Shown here piece after piece: positions 20,220 through 29,558 of a stretch of DNA of 39,297 nucleotides. The notes under the pieces are model-generated. The model ran no database searches. It saw only the letters and a list, made by a program, of their open reading frames with translations, and was not told where the DNA came from. How positions within the stretch are numbered: the stretch's first letter is position 1; the number at the start of each line of letters is the position of its first letter. The position numbers and the translations under genes are program-made. This stretch comes from a virus, in the IMG/VR virus record IMGVR_UViG_3300042934_000514, positions 1 to 39,297 of that record; one strand, given 5' to 3'.

Positions 20220-22470
20220 AAACCTCATGGTTCGTGCAGGAGCAGACTTCAGCAAAATTAAAACAGAAACTCAAAAGGCACAAAAAACATTATCAGCTTT
20301 TAAAAGTAGTGTTAGTGCAACGATGGCTGGAATTGGTGTAGCATTAGCGGGTATTGGTGTAGCATCAGTATCAGGAGCTAAAGACGCAATGAAGTTTGAA
20401 GCTTTAATAACTACTTTGGGTGAATCTCTTGGTGATAATATAAAAGATTTTGAGAAGTGGCAAGAAACTGTAGGTCGTTCTTTAGGTTATTCAAAGTTAC
20501 AAGCAGCAGAACTTGCGAATATGTTATCACTTAACTTTAAAAAAATCGCTGTAGACCAAAAGGACTTAGCAGATAAAACTACAAAGATGATGGAAGTTGC
20601 AGCGCTTGTCGCTAATAAACGTGGAATGGCAATGACAGAAGTTTCGGACCGTATTCGTTCAGCTATGAACCAAGAAGCCGATGGGGCAGATGAACTTGGA
20701 GTAAACGTTCGTGCAAATGCAATTCAACAATCAAAAGCATATGCACAAATGTCTAATGGTGTTCCTTGGGAAAAATTAAGCACAAATATGCAAAAGGCTA
20801 TCTTGTATCATCATATTTTAGAATCGGTTAGTACTAACCTAGGTGACACCATACAAAATACTACATCAATGAAAATGTCTGTTTTCTCAGCAACACTTGG
20901 AGATATGAGACTTGCATTAGGTCAGGCTTGGTTGCCTATTTTAAGTATCGCATTACCAGCACTTACAAAATTAGGAAATGGCATTACAAGTGTATTAAGT
21001 AAGTTCGCTCAGTTAATGTCTGCGTTGTTCGGTTATGAGGTTGCAACCGGTCAAAGCATGGCTACTCCAACAGACAATGCTGATAAATTAGGCGATTCTA
21101 TAAATGGTGTAGGCGATGCATATAAAAATGCAGCAAAAGAAGCAAAGAAGGCACAAGGACAACTTGCTGGATTTGATGAGATTAATACACTAGCGAAGAA
21201 AACTGATTCCGGTGGTAGTGGAGGTGGAGTAGGTGGTTCAACTCCAGATAACACAAAGTACAACGTGTCAAAAAATGATGATAGTGAGGGAGCTATTGAT
21301 AAAATCAGCAATAAAGTAAAAAAACTATCTGATGATTTTAAAAAATGGCTAGAACCATTAAAACCGTATTGGGATAATTTAAAAGACTCAGTAAAAGGGT
21401 TCGGAAAATCTATTGAGGATTTATGGAATTCTAAGGCGGTAAAAGAATTTAAGAAAGCATTTATGGAAGATCTTCAACCTTTTTTTGCCGACTTACTACT
21501 AATTACATCAGGTGCATTTGATATATTATCAGGTAGTATAGACACATATGTTGGTATGGTTAATGGTGATTTTAGCAAAGCTTTACAGGGTGCCGAAAAA
21601 CAAATAAGTGGTTTATATGACATTATTACAGGGACTATAGGATTGGTTTTTCCTGACCTCGGTAAAAAAATGGAGGAATTTGGGAAAAAGTTTGGCGAAA
21701 AATGGAGTGCCTTAAAAAATGAAATAAAGAAGAATGGGAATCCCGCAAAACTTGAAGCATCAGATTTTGCAGAAGGATTAAAAAGTGCTGTTCTTGGTAA
21801 GATTGTTGGATTAATGGTTTCTTTGGGTACAAAATGGGACGATATAAAAACGGATGCTTCAAAAAAATGGAAAACTATTACTAATGCGATAACGTTTTGT
21901 TTAAAAGATTCTGTATTTCTAAAAGGTGTTGGAATTGCATCACGTGGTATTTTTGACAAAATCAAAGGTGCATTTACGGGTGCTAAAAAATGGTTTGATG
22001 ATAATGTTGCTAGTAAGATTTCAGCCTCACTAGGAAAGATAAAGGATAAATTTAAAAGCGGCATTACGGATGGAATAAAAGCATTATTAAATACCTTCAT
22101 AGATACAATTAATAAACCATTCAATACACTAAAGAAAATTAGTGTATTAGGTAAAAAGCCATTTTCGGGATTACCAACAATCCCTAAACTTGCTAGAGGT
22201 GGTATTGTAGATGGCGCAACTAACTTTGGTAACTATATTGCTGGTGAGAAGGGCAAAGAGATGGTAGTTCCTCTTGAAAACACAGGCTTTGTAGATAAGT
22301 TAGCGAGTGCATTAGGAACAGCAGTAATGGGTGCTATGAAAATGTCTACAAATGGTGGTTCTGGTGATGTAGTACTAAATATTGATGGTCGTACATTTGC
22401 TCGCGCAATAGCTCCATATCAAAAAGGAGAATCAAAACGAGTAGGAACTACAATTCTAAAAACTATCTAA
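20206..22470 (+). CDS. Tail tape measure protein
   Basis: At 754 residues this is the usual sole large protein after G/GT. An N-terminal helical part has a glycine/alanine-rich hydrophobic segment (~45-65: MAGIGVALAGIGVASVSG). The middle includes a Gly/Ser-rich hinge (~330-350), and the C-terminal third has hydrophobic and basic helices and an ARGGIVDGATNFGNYIAGEK motif seen in many tape measures. It sets tail length and probably takes part in DNA injection. By the usual ~1.5 Å per residue the tail would be roughly 110 nm. No peptidase domain was seen. Confidence 0.93.
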   Translation: MAVVKNLMVRAGADFSKIKTETQKAQKTLSAFKSSVSATMAGIGVALAGIGVASVSGAKDAMKFEALITTLGESLGDNIKDFEKWQETVGRSLGYSKLQAAELANMLSLNFKKIAVDQKDLADKTTKMMEVAALVANKRGMAMTEVSDRIRSAMNQEADGADELGVNVRANAIQQSKAYAQMSNGVPWEKLSTNMQKAILYHHILESVSTNLGDTIQNTTSMKMSVFSATLGDMRLALGQAWLPILSIALPALTKLGNGITSVLSKFAQLMSALFGYEVATGQSMATPTDNADKLGDSINGVGDAYKNAAKEAKKAQGQLAGFDEINTLAKKTDSGGSGGGVGGSTPDNTKYNVSKNDDSEGAIDKISNKVKKLSDDFKKWLEPLKPYWDNLKDSVKGFGKSIEDLWNSKAVKEFKKAFMEDLQPFFADLLLITSGAFDILSGSIDTYVGMVNGDFSKALQGAEKQISGLYDIITGTIGLVFPDLGKKMEEFGKKFGEKWSALKNEIKKNGNPAKLEASDFAEGLKSAVLGKIVGLMVSLGTKWDDIKTDASKKWKTITNAITFCLKDSVFLKGVGIASRGIFDKIKGAFTGAKKWFDDNVASKISASLGKIKDKFKSGITDGIKALLNTFIDTINKPFNTLKKISVLGKKPFSGLPTIPKLARGGIVDGATNFGNYIAGEKGKEMVVPLENTGFVDKLASALGTAVMGAMKMSTNGGSGDVVLNIDGRTFARAIAPYQKGESKRVGTTILKTI

Positions 22471-22483
22471 GGAGTTGGTGACT

Positions 22484-22825
22484 TTGTTAAAAATTAATGG
22501 AGTTGATATTCCGACTCCTTCTGATTATCAAGTAGGAATACAAGATTTAAGTAATGCCGAACGTAATGCAAAAGGCGATATGATTATAGAACGTATAGCT
22601 ACAAAAAGAAAACTAGAACTAAAGTGGAATTTCCTCACTCAAACTGAATTAAACACATTGCTAGGGTTAGTTAGCGGTGTGTTTTTTACTGTCAATTATA
22701 TTGATCCAGTAGAAGGTAGCACATCAGGAACTTTTTATTGTGGAGACAGAACGGTTCAAGCAGTAGATTACCGTAACGGTGTAATGAGATGGAAAGACAT
22801 TTCATTTAGCTTAGTAGAAAAGTAG
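22484..22825 (+). CDS. DUF6711-like tail protein
   Basis: TTG 22484 lies 9 bases after AAGGAG; in-frame TTG 22475 and GTG 22478 are alternatives. The 113-residue protein (LLKINGVDIPTPSDYQVGIQ, KRKLELKWNFLTQTELNTLL, YCGDRTVQAVDYRNGVMRWK) matches the small beta-rich distal-tail type protein after the tape measure in many Bacillus siphophages. The family number is from memory. Confidence 0.7.
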   Translation: MLKINGVDIPTPSDYQVGIQDLSNAERNAKGDMIIERIATKRKLELKWNFLTQTELNTLLGLVSGVFFTVNYIDPVEGSTSGTFYCGDRTVQAVDYRNGVMRWKDISFSLVEK

Positions 22826-22833
22826 GTGATTGA

Positions 22834-23934
22834 ATGTTAAATGCAAGTAACGAGTTCAAGTCACTTATATACGAAAATGGTAGATACACTCAATTTAAGA
22901 TTAATTTCACGTTAGATGGCGTCACTACAACTTACTATGATGAAAGAATTGTATCAGTTGATGTTTTAGAAGAATGCTCTGTAATTAATGATACTTCTAC
23001 AACTAATGAAGCAGTAATTGTACTTGATAACCAAGACAATACATTTAACTTTTTAAGGAATGATCAGTTTGAAACGATAATCGAAAAGAAACCGAAGTTA
23101 GAATTGTATTGTGGTATTCAACTAAGCGATTTAACAACTGAATGGATTCCTTTAGGGGTGTACTTTTTACATGAGTGGGAAAATGACACAACAGTAATGA
23201 CTATCAATTTGATTTGTAGAGATTACTTTGAAAATTTAGCTAACGACAGCATAAAGAACGCAAATGTCACAGATACATTAAGTGATTTAGCTGCAACCAT
23301 TCTAACTAACTCAGGTATAACAAATTATTCTTTAGACAGCTCGTTAAACAATTATTCTGGTTCATTCCCTAGTGTTATAGATTCTCGTACTGCGCTCCAA
23401 CAAATAGCACAAGCGACTATGTGTACTTTGTATCAAGATAGGTACGGAAAAATAAATATTAAGCCAGTAAGTAAATTTCATATGGTTTCGACTTATCCAG
23501 GTAGTACAACATTTCCAGTAGTTTACACATTAGTAAATAATAGTTTTCAAATGCGAAACGTCACTCAAGATTATATGTACACTTATCCGACATTAAAGAT
23601 ACAAAGAAAAGTCAAAGAGATAGCTTTTAATTTATCCAGTACGACTTTTGTTGTTCAGAACGGTACAGTGACAACAGGCGATTCATTTTCTATTGAAAAT
23701 CCATTTATCACAACACAAGCACACGCTTTAGAGGTAGCAGAATGGATATTTGATAATACAAAACATACTGGATATTACGAAACAGACTGGAAGCAAAATC
23801 CGTTATTAGAATGTCTAGATACTGTGATAATTGATGATTACTCAGGTAAACCTAGACAATCAATAATCACAAGGCAAGAGTTTAATTATGCAGGGTTTCT
23901 TAAAGGCAGAACAACTGCGAAAGGAGGGGTATAA
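22834..23934 (+). CDS. Baseplate hub / tail-associated structural protein
   Basis: The 366-residue protein begins NASNEFKSLIYENGRYTQFK and includes VINDTSTTNEAVIVLDNQDN, LKLELYCGIQ-like strands, PLGVYFLHEWENDTTVMTIN and a late GYYETDWKQNPLLECLDTVI. This is the layout of hub proteins in Bacillus phages with a complex baseplate. It sits after the distal tail gene and overlaps the next ATG by one base. No peptidoglycan hydrolase motif is seen. Confidence 0.75.
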   Translation: MLNASNEFKSLIYENGRYTQFKINFTLDGVTTTYYDERIVSVDVLEECSVINDTSTTNEAVIVLDNQDNTFNFLRNDQFETIIEKKPKLELYCGIQLSDLTTEWIPLGVYFLHEWENDTTVMTINLICRDYFENLANDSIKNANVTDTLSDLAATILTNSGITNYSLDSSLNNYSGSFPSVIDSRTALQQIAQATMCTLYQDRYGKINIKPVSKFHMVSTYPGSTTFPVVYTLVNNSFQMRNVTQDYMYTYPTLKIQRKVKEIAFNLSSTTFVVQNGTVTTGDSFSIENPFITTQAHALEVAEWIFDNTKHTGYYETDWKQNPLLECLDTVIIDDYSGKPRQSIITRQEFNYAGFLKGRTTAKGGV

Positions 23935-24563
23935 TGCCTTTTTCTAAAAAAACATGGGAAGATAGAATAGTTCAATATCCTAATAGATTCAACCAAACTT
24001 TAATAATTGGCAGCACTTATGATTTAATACCTGAACCTGGAACAATTACCCAAGCAGGTACACCAATAAGTGCAGCAGAGTTAAATCGTATTGAAAGTGG
24101 CATTGAAGAAGCTACTGAAATAGCTGAAACACATTCACACTCTGTTGCTACTGCATCAGAAAACGGTTTGATGAGTTCAAACGATAAAGCCAAGGTAGAC
24201 AAAATTATTAATAGTATGCATTTATATCATGGTGCTTATTATTATAACCCTAAGTTGACTGGCTCTGGAATAACTTGGAGTGGTCAACTATACACTAAGG
24301 GAACATACTTAGTAAATGTTCATGCTAGGTACAACAGTGATGCAAATCATACAGCAACAGGAACGTGGTTAGTCAAATATGATGGTGGGACTACCAATAA
24401 AATAGGTTCGTGTGAGTTACTTGGTACAGTTAGTAAATGTGGTTACGCTTCATCACTTAGTCTGTCAGTAAATCTTGACGGGTTAATAACTGTAACATTC
24501 ACAGCAACACTTAGTTCTACTACTGATATACATGTCACAGCTACTAAAATAGCGAATATTTAA
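23934..24563 (+). CDS. Baseplate / tail fibre protein, 209 aa
   Basis: Ribosome site AAGGAGGGG. The N-terminal ~100 residues are typical of Gram-positive phage baseplate proteins: ITQAGTPISAAELNRIESGI and a HSVATASENGLMSSNDKAKV trimerisation-like segment. The C-terminal ~100 are a beta-sandwich rich in Thr and Gly (ASSLSLSVNLDGLITVTFTA) that may bind a cell-surface sugar. Confidence 0.75.
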   Translation: MPFSKKTWEDRIVQYPNRFNQTLIIGSTYDLIPEPGTITQAGTPISAAELNRIESGIEEATEIAETHSHSVATASENGLMSSNDKAKVDKIINSMHLYHGAYYYNPKLTGSGITWSGQLYTKGTYLVNVHARYNSDANHTATGTWLVKYDGGTTNKIGSCELLGTVSKCGYASSLSLSVNLDGLITVTFTATLSSTTDIHVTATKIANI

Positions 24564-24574
24564 GGGGTGATAAC

Positions 24575-24844
24575 TTGAACGCATACGTTTTTAACAAATC
24601 AGATAGGGCTATATTTAATTTTGTTAATGAAATTAAAGTTGCTACACCTTCTGAATTAAGAAGTGATACCGAAACCTTTATTCTAGGTGAAAATGACGAT
24701 TTCATAATAACCGATGTAAATTTTAATATAGGTGACACTGTTCCACAAGGAATGATAAATAAGGCTATAATTACCGAACAAGAAAAAATGCAAAAGACAC
24801 AGGCAGACCTTATATATGAACTAATGAGTAAGGGAGTGCTTTAA
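24575..24844 (+). CDS. Small tail-region protein, 89 aa
   Basis: Start TTG 24575 follows AAGGGGTGATAAC. The product (YVFNKSDRAIFNFVNEIKVA, EQEKMQKTQADLIYELMSKG) has a beta-rich N-terminus and a helical end of the kind found before XkdX in PBSX-like gene orders. Function is unknown; its stop directly abuts the next ATG. Confidence 0.62.
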   Translation: MNAYVFNKSDRAIFNFVNEIKVATPSELRSDTETFILGENDDFIITDVNFNIGDTVPQGMINKAIITEQEKMQKTQADLIYELMSKGVL

Positions 24845-24967
24845 ATGGACTGGTACGGAATAATAAAAGAGTTTTATATATGTGGTTACTGGACTATTGA
24901 ACAAGTTCAAGAAGCAGTATTAAAAGGCAAGATAACTGAAGAAGAATTTACATTAATTTGTGGGTAG
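24845..24967 (+). CDS. XkdX-family protein, 40 aa
   Basis: The small protein MDWYGIIKEFYICGYWTIEQ, then VQEAVLKGKITEEEFTLI is a clear XkdX pattern (aromatic start, GYWTIEQV, ITEEEF). XkdX proteins occur in PBSX-like tail operons; function is unknown. Its ATG follows the preceding stop without a gap, within GGGAGTGCTTTAA. Confidence 0.78.
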   Translation: MDWYGIIKEFYICGYWTIEQVQEAVLKGKITEEEFTLICG

Positions 24968-24975
24968 GTGATAAA

Positions 24976-27975
24976 GTGAGAAGCCCAACAATAACTACGG
25001 ACTTAGCAAAAGATTTACAATATGAAGTACCAAAATTTAAACAACACGACTCAGGACAGTTACTAAATGTAGCTGTCCTTTTTGATGGAGAACCTTTTGA
25101 TTTAACAGGATATACAGTTTTGCCTTACTTCAAGATTCCAGGTCAAGAGATAGTTCAAAAGACTCCTATTGTAGTAGGAAACAAAATCACAATAGAACTA
25201 GATAACTTCCTTACTGGATTTGCAGAAATAGTCTCATTTGAAATTGAGTTAAGAAAAGATGGCAACGAGACTACAACATTCAGAATGAGGTACATTGTTG
25301 AGGAAAGTTTTGATACAGCAGGAGTAATAGAATCTCAACCTTATTTTGATATAGTAAAGGCGATTATTGAGAGTGACTTTATTACTAGAGAAGAATTTGA
25401 ACAAGGCGACTTAAACTTAACAAACTATACACAAAAGGTGGGTGATCATCAGGGGACATGGTTATTAAAAACTCAAGAAGAACTAAAACAAGAAATAGTA
25501 GAGTTGGTTGGTACAGATGCGAATTACACACATCCATCAACGCATCCATCGACAATGATTGTATTTCCAGACAATGTTAATTTATTAACAAAGTATACCG
25601 AACTTTTAAACAGGATAGTTATTTTAGAGGAAGGTGGAGTAGTAACGCCTCCTGAAATTGAAGGTTATGACGTATTTGTAATAGCCGGTCAAAGTAATGC
25701 TGTAGGATGGGGAACTCCAAAAGATGCAGTTTTAGATGCTCCAATTACAAATGTAATGCAGTATAAGAGAGATGGGACAGTGGCAGAAGCATCATTCCCA
25801 TTAGACCATAATGATCCAGACAACACAGACCATGATAAGGTTGGTTTTGCGTTATCGTTTGCGAAAAAGTATCTTGAAAACAATATGCTTGGTGCTAATA
25901 GACAAATACTATTAATACCTTGCGCTGTGGCAGGAACTGGATTCCATGATGGCAGATGGCAAGTAACGGGCGACCTTTACGAATACATGGAAACAAAAGT
26001 GTTAGAAGTTAAAAACATGGTAGGTAAAACAAATGTGTTTAAGGGTATATTATGGCATCAGGGTGAGAATGACATTTTCCTAAATACTGCATCGACATAT
26101 AAAACTCAGTTAAAAGCACTAATTAATTCAATTAGAACAACAATAGGCTCTGATGTACCATTTATTATGGGTGAATTTAGTCCGCCTTGGTTTGCAACAA
26201 TGTTATCGAATGGTCAACCGATTTTAGATGCAATATACCAAATTTCTAATGAAATACCATATTCTTATGTAGTTAGTTCATCAGGATTAACAGGTGATGC
26301 TATTACAGGCGACATTCATTTTAGTGCAGAATCACAACGTACTTTTGGTCAACGTTACTATGATGGATATGTGACTTCTTTAACTAGAGTTCCAGATACG
26401 ACAGCACCAACACTTACTATTACTCCATCAAATACATTTACGGGTAATCAAAATGTCACAATGAGTACCAATGAGACAGCTACGATTTATTACACGTTGG
26501 ATGGTTCTACACCAACCACAAGTAGTACGGTGTATTCTAGTGCTATTACTTTAAGTGCGACTACAACAGTAAAAGCATTTGCGCGAGATGCAGCAGGAAA
26601 CAGTTCTGCAGTTCAAACAATAACTTATACTAAGGTTGTAACTGATACAACGGCACCAACATTAACAATAACACCTGCGACAACGTTTAGTACCTCTCAA
26701 TCAGTTACTATGAGTACTAACGAAACTGCAACTATTTACTATACTTTAGATGGTACAACGCCTACTACTGGAAGTTTAGTGTATTCTAGTCCGCTAACAT
26801 TAAACGCTACTACTACACTAAAAGCCTTTGCAGTTGACTCGGTTGGTAATGCATCAACTGTTCAAACAATTACTTATACTAAAGATTCAACAGCACCAAC
26901 AATTACAGCTTCACCAAACGGTGGAACGTTTACAAGTACACAAAATGTAACACTTACATCTAATGAGACAGCTACAATATACTATACAGTTGATGGTACA
27001 ACACCGACTACAAGTAGCTCACAATATTCAAGTTCAATTTCAATAAGCACTAACACAACATTGAAGTTCTTTGGAGTAGATAGTAGTGGAAACGCATCAA
27101 CAGTTCAAACGGTTAATTTTGTAATTGATGTTGCTCCAGTAATTACAGCTACCCCAAGTGGTTCTTTTACTACCACTAAGGAAATAACACTAACATCTAA
27201 TGAGACAGCTACTATTTATTACACATTAGATGGTGCAACTCCGACTACAAGTAGTACAGTATATTCTAGTCCGTTTACGATTAACGAAACAACTACTGTT
27301 AAATATTTCGGGGTAGATAGTGGTGGTAATGCTTCGACTGTTCAGTCTGTAACATACACTAAATTAACGGTTGTTACCACAAATTTAGTTTATAAATTAG
27401 GAGATCCAACTTACAATCTGTACAACGGTGCTACTTATACTAATAACATTTTATCTTTAGTTAAAGCTAACGGTAGTTATATGTATATAAATGATTCAGA
27501 TGCATTTAATTTCGGTAGTGGTAATTTCTCCATACAGTTAAGAATTAAATTAAATGACACATCAGGTGCAACACAATTACTTTACTCTCAAAACGGAGCA
27601 AGTCCTTACGGTTATTCCGATACTTCTGTTACTGCTTACGTTTCTGGAAATGTTGTATATTTCCGTGTTTGTGTAGGTGGAACGGGTTATGATTTATCGT
27701 CAGTCACATTAACAAATCTAGGTTCTTACCATGACATAGTTTTATTACGAAGTGGAAGTTACTTAAAAGTTTATGTTGATGGGGTTAATGATTCAAGCAA
27801 AGACCTATATATTTCAGGTTCGGTAAACAACTCAATATACAAAATGGCAATAGGTAGATGGGGAGAATCAACAGGCGAAAACTATTACTTATCTGCCGAT
27901 ATTAAATCTTTCTTAGTCTACAAAAAAGCATTGACTGTAGCTGAGATGCAACAAAATGCAACTGTGTTTGCATAA
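24976..27975 (+). CDS. Receptor-binding tail fibre with BppU-like start, SGNH esterase and repeat stalk
   Basis: Start GTG 24976 follows GTAGGTGAT; product 999 residues. Residues ~1-150 look like a BppU-type baseplate anchor (FDGEPFDLTGYTVLPYFKIP). Residues ~230-470 form a SASA/SGNH carbohydrate esterase: GQSNA with Ser240, WHQGEND from W360, and D446-x-H448 in GDIHFSAESQ. Residues ~474-795 hold four repeats of the chitobiase-C-terminal-like type (ETATIYYTLDG-TPTTSS). Residues ~800-999 resemble a LamG/concanavalin-type sandwich. The enzyme domain probably removes O-acetyl groups from cell-wall sugars during adsorption; this is inference from family. Confidence 0.88.
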   Translation: MRSPTITTDLAKDLQYEVPKFKQHDSGQLLNVAVLFDGEPFDLTGYTVLPYFKIPGQEIVQKTPIVVGNKITIELDNFLTGFAEIVSFEIELRKDGNETTTFRMRYIVEESFDTAGVIESQPYFDIVKAIIESDFITREEFEQGDLNLTNYTQKVGDHQGTWLLKTQEELKQEIVELVGTDANYTHPSTHPSTMIVFPDNVNLLTKYTELLNRIVILEEGGVVTPPEIEGYDVFVIAGQSNAVGWGTPKDAVLDAPITNVMQYKRDGTVAEASFPLDHNDPDNTDHDKVGFALSFAKKYLENNMLGANRQILLIPCAVAGTGFHDGRWQVTGDLYEYMETKVLEVKNMVGKTNVFKGILWHQGENDIFLNTASTYKTQLKALINSIRTTIGSDVPFIMGEFSPPWFATMLSNGQPILDAIYQISNEIPYSYVVSSSGLTGDAITGDIHFSAESQRTFGQRYYDGYVTSLTRVPDTTAPTLTITPSNTFTGNQNVTMSTNETATIYYTLDGSTPTTSSTVYSSAITLSATTTVKAFARDAAGNSSAVQTITYTKVVTDTTAPTLTITPATTFSTSQSVTMSTNETATIYYTLDGTTPTTGSLVYSSPLTLNATTTLKAFAVDSVGNASTVQTITYTKDSTAPTITASPNGGTFTSTQNVTLTSNETATIYYTVDGTTPTTSSSQYSSSISISTNTTLKFFGVDSSGNASTVQTVNFVIDVAPVITATPSGSFTTTKEITLTSNETATIYYTLDGATPTTSSTVYSSPFTINETTTVKYFGVDSGGNASTVQSVTYTKLTVVTTNLVYKLGDPTYNLYNGATYTNNILSLVKANGSYMYINDSDAFNFGSGNFSIQLRIKLNDTSGATQLLYSQNGASPYGYSDTSVTAYVSGNVVYFRVCVGGTGYDLSSVTLTNLGSYHDIVLLRSGSYLKVYVDGVNDSSKDLYISGSVNNSIYKMAIGRWGESTGENYYLSADIKSFLVYKKALTVAEMQQNATVFA
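26395..27363 (+). repeat. Four in-gene repeats of about 240 bp (fibre stalk)
   Basis: Units start at 26395, 26644, 26884 and 27127. Each encodes about 80 residues with NETATIYYT(L/V)DG, TPTT and (A/V)D..GN(A/S)S(T/A)VQ. DNA has diverged more than protein, which argues against recent amplification. Such repeats can change copy number by recombination. Confidence 0.9.
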
Positions 27976-27978
27976 ATT

Positions 27979-28002
27979 AGAGAGTCCTAGTGACTCTCTT
28001 TT
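27979..28002 (+). terminator. Terminator between fibre and lysis genes
   Basis: AGAGAGTC-CTAGT-GACTCTCT followed by TTTTAATTTT: an 8-bp perfect stem starting 3 bases after the fibre stop. Confidence 0.88.
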
Positions 28003-28024
28003 AATTTTAAGGAGTGAATTACTC

Positions 28025-28306
28025 ATGAAAATAGAAGTAGGGGTGTTAATTGCAATAATTGGCATTTTATTAACATATTTAGCGTTTAGTAGAAATCGAG
28101 ATAAAGACATTAAAAGTGATGCTACTGAAGCAGCAATCATAAGTACAAAGCTCGATATTATTACAACTGGAATAGATAATATTCGAATTGACATTAAAGC
28201 TAACGAAAAGAAAGTGTCAGATTTGAATGAGCGTACAATTAGGATAGAAGAATCATGCAAACAAGCTCATTTAAGAATAAATAGATTAGAAGAGAAGGAG
28301 GTGTAA
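28025..28306 (+). CDS. XhlA-like membrane/coiled-coil lysis protein
   Basis: ATG 28025 follows AAGGAGTGAATTACTC. The 93-residue product has one N-terminal transmembrane segment (~3-22, VGVLIAIIGILLTYLAF) and a long coiled coil. This is the build of XhlA/haemolysin-type accessory proteins that stand before the holin in PBSX-like lysis cassettes. Its role with the holin is inferred from position. Confidence 0.72.
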   Translation: MKIEVGVLIAIIGILLTYLAFSRNRDKDIKSDATEAAIISTKLDIITTGIDNIRIDIKANEKKVSDLNERTIRIEESCKQAHLRINRLEEKEV

Positions 28307-28309
28307 CCA

Positions 28310-28552
28310 ATGCTGGCAAGCAAATCAACAATTATTAGAACACTTGTATTACTTATATTACTAGTTAATCAAGGCGTGTTTCTTTTTACAGGAAATACGC
28401 TTTTTGTTTTTGACGAAGCGCAGATTGAAGAATATGTTACTTATTTTGTTACTGTAGCAGCAGCTATATGGGCATGGTGGAAAAATAATTCTTTTACTAG
28501 AAAAGCAGTGGAATCAGATGAGTATTTAAAAAATTCCAAATTAAAGGAGTGA
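28310..28552 (+). CDS. Holin, SPP1-type
   Basis: The 80-residue protein has two membrane spans (~9-27 IIRTLVLLILLVNQGVFLF and ~44-60 YVTYFVTVAAAIWAWW) and the NNSFTRKAVESDEYL tail typical of SPP1-family holins. It permeabilises the membrane and times endolysin release. The endolysin gene follows 7 bases later. Confidence 0.88.
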   Translation: MLASKSTIIRTLVLLILLVNQGVFLFTGNTLFVFDEAQIEEYVTYFVTVAAAIWAWWKNNSFTRKAVESDEYLKNSKLKE

Positions 28553-28559
28553 AGGCGTT

Positions 28560-29423
28560 ATGAAAATCGCAGTTAGAAAAGGCCATACGATTTTAAGAAA
28601 TGGAACATGTACTTCAGCACAGGGAATAGTTAGTGAGTATAAAGAAGTTCGTAAAATAGGTGAACTTGTAATTAAATATCTTAAAATTCTAGGACATTCA
28701 GTAATTGATGTTACACCAACAGATCGTGCACTCCAAACTAAAGAAGATGATGTAAGGTATGGTGTATCACTCGCAAACCAACAAAAAGCAGACTTGTTTT
28801 TATCTATTCACCTTAATGCCTTTAATGGTCAAGCTAGAGGTACTGAAGTTTTAGTTTATCCAGGAGTGAAGAAGGATAGAGCTGCAAGTATTCTTAGTGA
28901 GTTAGTTAAACTAGGATATACTACACGTGGAGTAAAAGAACGCGATGATCTACACGAACTGAAAGCAACTAAAATGGAAGCAGCTTTGGTTGAATGCTTT
29001 TTTTGTGATAACGAGGATGATGTTAAAATTTATAATCCTGATAAGATTGCTAGAGCTATTGTAAAAGGTGTTACAGGTAAAACGGTAGCGAAGCATAAGC
29101 CAGTTACAGCTAAGAATGTCTATACAGTAAAATCTGGTGACACTCTGAGTGAAATAGCATTTGAAAATAAAACAACAATAGAAGCACTTCAAAAACTAAA
29201 CAACATCAAGAATGCTAATGAAATTAAAGCAGGTCAGAAGATTAAGTTACCAGAAACACCGAAGAAGGTAAAGAAGCCTATGTCTTATATACATGTAGTT
29301 AAGGCTGGGGATACGTTAAGTGAATTAGCTGTTAAGTATAAGACAACGGTAGATAAACTGAAAAAGATCAATAAATTAAAGAGTGATCTGATTAAAGTTG
29401 GTCAGAAAATTAGGTATAAATAA
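28560..29423 (+). CDS. Endolysin: N-acetylmuramoyl-L-alanine amidase with two LysM domains
   Basis: The 287-residue enzyme has an Amidase_3 domain (~1-172). The zinc ligands are H9 (RKGHT), E26 (SEYKEVRK) and H84 (LSIHLNAF), and the catalytic E145 lies in ALVECFFCDN. Two LysM domains follow (~187-230 VYTVKSGDTLSEIA, ~243-286 IHVVKAGDTLSELA) and bind peptidoglycan. It has no signal peptide, so export depends on the holin. An SH3b domain remnant of another endolysin lies 1.2 kb downstream, suggesting that this gene replaced an older one. Confidence 0.95.
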   Translation: MKIAVRKGHTILRNGTCTSAQGIVSEYKEVRKIGELVIKYLKILGHSVIDVTPTDRALQTKEDDVRYGVSLANQQKADLFLSIHLNAFNGQARGTEVLVYPGVKKDRAASILSELVKLGYTTRGVKERDDLHELKATKMEAALVECFFCDNEDDVKIYNPDKIARAIVKGVTGKTVAKHKPVTAKNVYTVKSGDTLSEIAFENKTTIEALQKLNNIKNANEIKAGQKIKLPETPKKVKKPMSYIHVVKAGDTLSELAVKYKTTVDKLKKINKLKSDLIKVGQKIRYK

Positions 29424-29473
29424 ATAAAATATGCTAAAATAGTACTAACAAATTAGGCCAGCTATGGCTAGCG

Positions 29474-29508
29474 AAAGACCTTCAAACATTGTTTTGGGGG
29501 TCTTTTTC
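29474..29508 (+). terminator. Terminator of the lysis operon
   Basis: AAAGACC (29474-29480) pairs with GGTCTTT (29499-29505), followed by TTTCTG. The loop is about 18 nt. Confidence 0.7.
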
Positions 29509-29514
29509 TGTACA

Positions 29515-29552
29515 AAAACAAAGCCCCAATCTCGTAATTTTGATAGGGGCTT
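29515..29552 (-). terminator. Terminator of the leftward GNAT unit
   Basis: On the minus strand AAGCCCC and GGGGCTT form a stem with an ~18-nt loop, followed by TGTTTTTGT. It lies 7 bases beyond the GNAT stop codon and faces the lysis-operon terminator. Confidence 0.75.
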
Positions 29553-29558
29553 GTCCAA

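Noticed and set aside
21474-22124. 216-aa minus-strand ORF within the tape measure gene
   Set aside because: Codon shadow of a long helical protein; no ribosome site and no domain.
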